6,302 bases of DNA from Candidatus Solibacter sp. (GTDB taxonomy: Bacteria; Acidobacteriota; Terriglobia; Bryobacterales; Bryobacteraceae). Both the position numbers and the translations under genes were made by a program. The notes below the pieces were generated by a model, which did no database searches, was not told the DNA's origin, and saw only the letters and a program-made list of their open reading frames with translations. Below, in pieces: positions 4,353 through 6,302 of the stretch. Each line of letters opens with the position of its first letter. Position 1 is the stretch's first letter. Location: contig JADGNT010000315.1 in the NCBI GenBank assembly GCA_017883345.1, positions 1-6,302 on the forward strand, in the 5' to 3' direction.

Positions 4353-6302
4353 ATGACGGCCGTGAATCTACTCCGGCTGGCTGCCATCGCGACCCTGTCG
4401 ACCACCGGCCTCCTTGGCCAGCAGGTGGCGCAACTGCGTTCCGAGGACTGCGCAGGCTGCCATGATTCCGGCCCGCGCACGGGGAAACGCCAGGCCGGAG
4501 TGCCCCCGGGCTTCAACGCGGGCGCCTTGAAGGCGTCCCCCCATGCGGCCCTCGAATGCGTGGCTTGCCACAGCGACATCAAAGAAGTGCCGCATGCGGA
4601 CAAGTTGGCCCGCGTCGATTGCGGCCTGTGCCATAGCCAAGAGCAGAGCCAGTATGCCGCCAGCGTCCACGGCAAGAAGGCGGCACAGAACGACCCGTTT
4701 GCTCCCGGCTGCAAGCTCTGCCACGGCACGCATGACATCCTGCCCCCCTCCAACATGAAGTCGACGGTCGCCACCATCAACGTGCCGCGCCTCTGCGGCG
4801 GCTGTCACCGGGAAGACACCGAAGTCAGCAAGACGCGCGTCATGTCGCAGACCAACATTCTGGAGAATTACCGGGACAGTCTTCATGGCGTTGGCCTCTT
4901 CCAGAAAGGTTTGACCGTTACGGCGGTCTGCACCAGTTGCCATACCGCGCACAACGTGCTGCCCCACACGGATTCCGGCTCGTCGATCGCCAAACAGAAC
5001 ATCGCCAAAACGTGCATGAAGTGCCACGGAAAGATCGAGGACGTGCACCGCCAGGTGATCCGCGGCGAGTTGTGGGAGAAGCAGCCGCACCTGATCCCGG
5101 CGTGCGTCGATTGCCATGAGCCGCACAAAGTCCGCAAGGTTTTCTACTCGCAGGGGATGTCCAACGGCGATTGCCTGAGATGCCACTCCAGTCCCACCCT
5201 CAAGGGGACGGGCGCCGGACAAACCGGGTCTCTGTATGTCAGCGCGGCTGAATTGGCCGGCTCGCGGCATTCCCGCATCGCCTGCGTGCAATGCCATACC
5301 GGCGGAACCCCGTCCGACGTGCGAGCCTGCAGCACCATCGCGAGCAAGGTGGATTGCTCCATCTGCCACGAAAAGGCGGTGGGCCAGTACCGCGAGAGCA
5401 CGCACGGCACGCTGGCCGCGCAAGGCAGTCCCGACGCGCCCCTGTGCCAGGACTGCCATAGCCCGCATGGCACCCAGGGCAAGCTCGATTCCACCTCGCC
5501 TACGTACTCGCGAAACGTTCCCGCCCTGTGCGCCAAATGCCACCAGGAGGGACAGAAGGCCGCCGTTCGCTACACCGGCAAGCAGAACCATATCGTGGAC
5601 CATTACCGCGAGAGCATCCACGGCAAGGGGTTGCTGCAATCCGGCCTGACCGTTACCGCCAATTGCGCCGACTGCCACACCCCGCACCACGAACTGCCCA
5701 GCCGCGACCCGCGCTCCAGCGTGAACCGTGCCAACATCGCCGAGACCTGCGCGCAATGCCACCGCGGGATCTACGAATTATTCACCGCCAGCGTCCACAG
5801 CCCCAAGGTCACGCGCACCGGGAAACCGCTGCCGGTGTGCGCCGATTGCCACTCCGCGCACAGCATCCAGCGCACCGACCTCTCCAGTTTCCGGCTGAAC
5901 ATCATGGACCAATGCGGCCGCTGTCACCAGCAGATCACCGAGGCGTACTTCGATACGTTCCACGGCAAGGTGTCCAAGCTGGGTTACCTGAAGACCGCCA
6001 AGTGTTACGACTGTCATGGAGCCCACGACATACTGCCGGTGACGGACGCGCGCTCGCATCTGAGCCGGAACAACATCGTCGGCACCTGCGGCAAATGCCA
6101 TGCCGGCTCCCACCGCCAGTTCGCCGGCTATCTGACACATGCCACCCACCACGATCCGAAGAAGTATCCCTTCCTGTTCTTTACCTTCTGGGGCATGACC
6201 GGCCTGCTGATCGGCACGCTGGTGATCTCTGGCGCGCACACCGCGCTCTGGCTGCCCCGATCGTTGGCATACCGCAAGCAGATGAAGAACGGACCCCCGG
6301 AA
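4353..6302 (+). CDS. 19-heme membrane-anchored c-type cytochrome, C-terminus beyond window
   Basis: The frame is open for 650 codons to the right edge. Residues 1-22 (MTAVNLLRLAAIATLSTTGL core) look like a signal peptide. Nineteen CxxCH sites covalently bind heme c: C33 alone, then pairs starting at C69/C90, C120/C148, C193/C221, C251/C274, C311/C335, C365/C393, C438/C466, C496/C521 and C551/C579. Seven of nine pairs begin CxxCHxxH, and most are preceded by a Ser/Thr-x-His-Gly-like motif (H106, H178, H351, H423, H482, H537), likely distal heme ligands. Residues ~606-627 (FLFFTFWGMTGLLIGTLVIS) form a membrane helix followed by R636, R641, K642 and K645, so hemes sit outside and the tail inside. 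The role is electron transfer across the periplasm, probably with a quinone-linked b-type partner downstream (inferred). No Shine-Dalgarno is evident at the ATG. Resembles the cytochrome c3/paired-CxxCH group; donor and acceptor are unknown. Confidence 0.93.
   Translation, partial: MTAVNLLRLAAIATLSTTGLLGQQVAQLRSEDCAGCHDSGPRTGKRQAGVPPGFNAGALKASPHAALECVACHSDIKEVPHADKLARVDCGLCHSQEQSQYAASVHGKKAAQNDPFAPGCKLCHGTHDILPPSNMKSTVATINVPRLCGGCHREDTEVSKTRVMSQTNILENYRDSLHGVGLFQKGLTVTAVCTSCHTAHNVLPHTDSGSSIAKQNIAKTCMKCHGKIEDVHRQVIRGELWEKQPHLIPACVDCHEPHKVRKVFYSQGMSNGDCLRCHSSPTLKGTGAGQTGSLYVSAAELAGSRHSRIACVQCHTGGTPSDVRACSTIASKVDCSICHEKAVGQYRESTHGTLAAQGSPDAPLCQDCHSPHGTQGKLDSTSPTYSRNVPALCAKCHQEGQKAAVRYTGKQNHIVDHYRESIHGKGLLQSGLTVTANCADCHTPHHELPSRDPRSSVNRANIAETCAQCHRGIYELFTASVHSPKVTRTGKPLPVCADCHSAHSIQRTDLSSFRLNIMDQCGRCHQQITEAYFDTFHGKVSKLGYLKTAKCYDCHGAHDILPVTDARSHLSRNNIVGTCGKCHAGSHRQFAGYLTHATHHDPKKYPFLFFTFWGMTGLLIGTLVISGAHTALWLPRSLAYRKQMKNGPPE

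Noticed and set aside
4368..5762. A 464-residue open frame on the minus strand
   Set aside because: It is antisense to the cytochrome gene, whose 19 heme sites in one continuous plus-strand frame are decisive. Long antisense frames are common in GC-rich genes.
5778..6239. A 153-residue minus-strand frame
   Set aside because: It is the antisense shadow of the same cytochrome gene and shows no family motif.

Overview
The window is GC-rich and bacterial, with tightly packed genes and no RNA gene, CRISPR array or mobile element that I can recognise. The cluster of an ECF sigma factor, a zinc-finger anti-sigma factor and two secreted repeat proteins, next to a very large multiheme cytochrome, resembles soil Acidobacteria of the Solibacter/Bryobacter type. 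That placement is an inference from gene content and protein style, not from a marker gene.

Left part, minus strand, read right to left. An ECF sigma factor (3409 to 2834) overlaps a membrane-bound anti-sigma factor (2837 to 1989) by 4 nt. A 13-nt gap follows, then an exported TPR/HEAT-repeat protein (1975 to 350). This overlaps a second exported protein by 4 nt (353 to beyond the left edge). The ATGA overlaps and short gaps indicate one transcript with coupled translation. The likely logic is that the anti-sigma factor holds the sigma factor at the membrane until a signal arrives, while the two exported helical-repeat proteins act on the far side of the membrane, perhaps as sensors or scaffolds. 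Two of these genes carry striking period-three protein repeats: a collagen-like Gly-Glu-Pro/Thr run inside the anti-sigma zinc-finger region, and a methionine-every-third-residue run in the TPR/HEAT protein.

Middle. About 250 nt separate the sigma gene from an upstream, same-strand lipoprotein gene (4209 to 3658). The gap holds a candidate ECF-type promoter, a seven-run G-tract able to form a quadruplex, and a short plus-strand stretch that reads like a protein remnant. The lipoprotein is of unknown function.

Right part, plus strand. A divergent 143-nt intergenic region with a plausible sigma70-type promoter and two small dyads leads into a cytochrome gene (4353 to beyond the right edge). 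The 650 residues visible carry 19 CxxCH heme sites, arranged as one single site plus nine pairs, followed by a membrane segment near the right edge. It is predicted to be a membrane-tethered extracytoplasmic electron conduit, and its redox partner is probably encoded downstream, outside the window.
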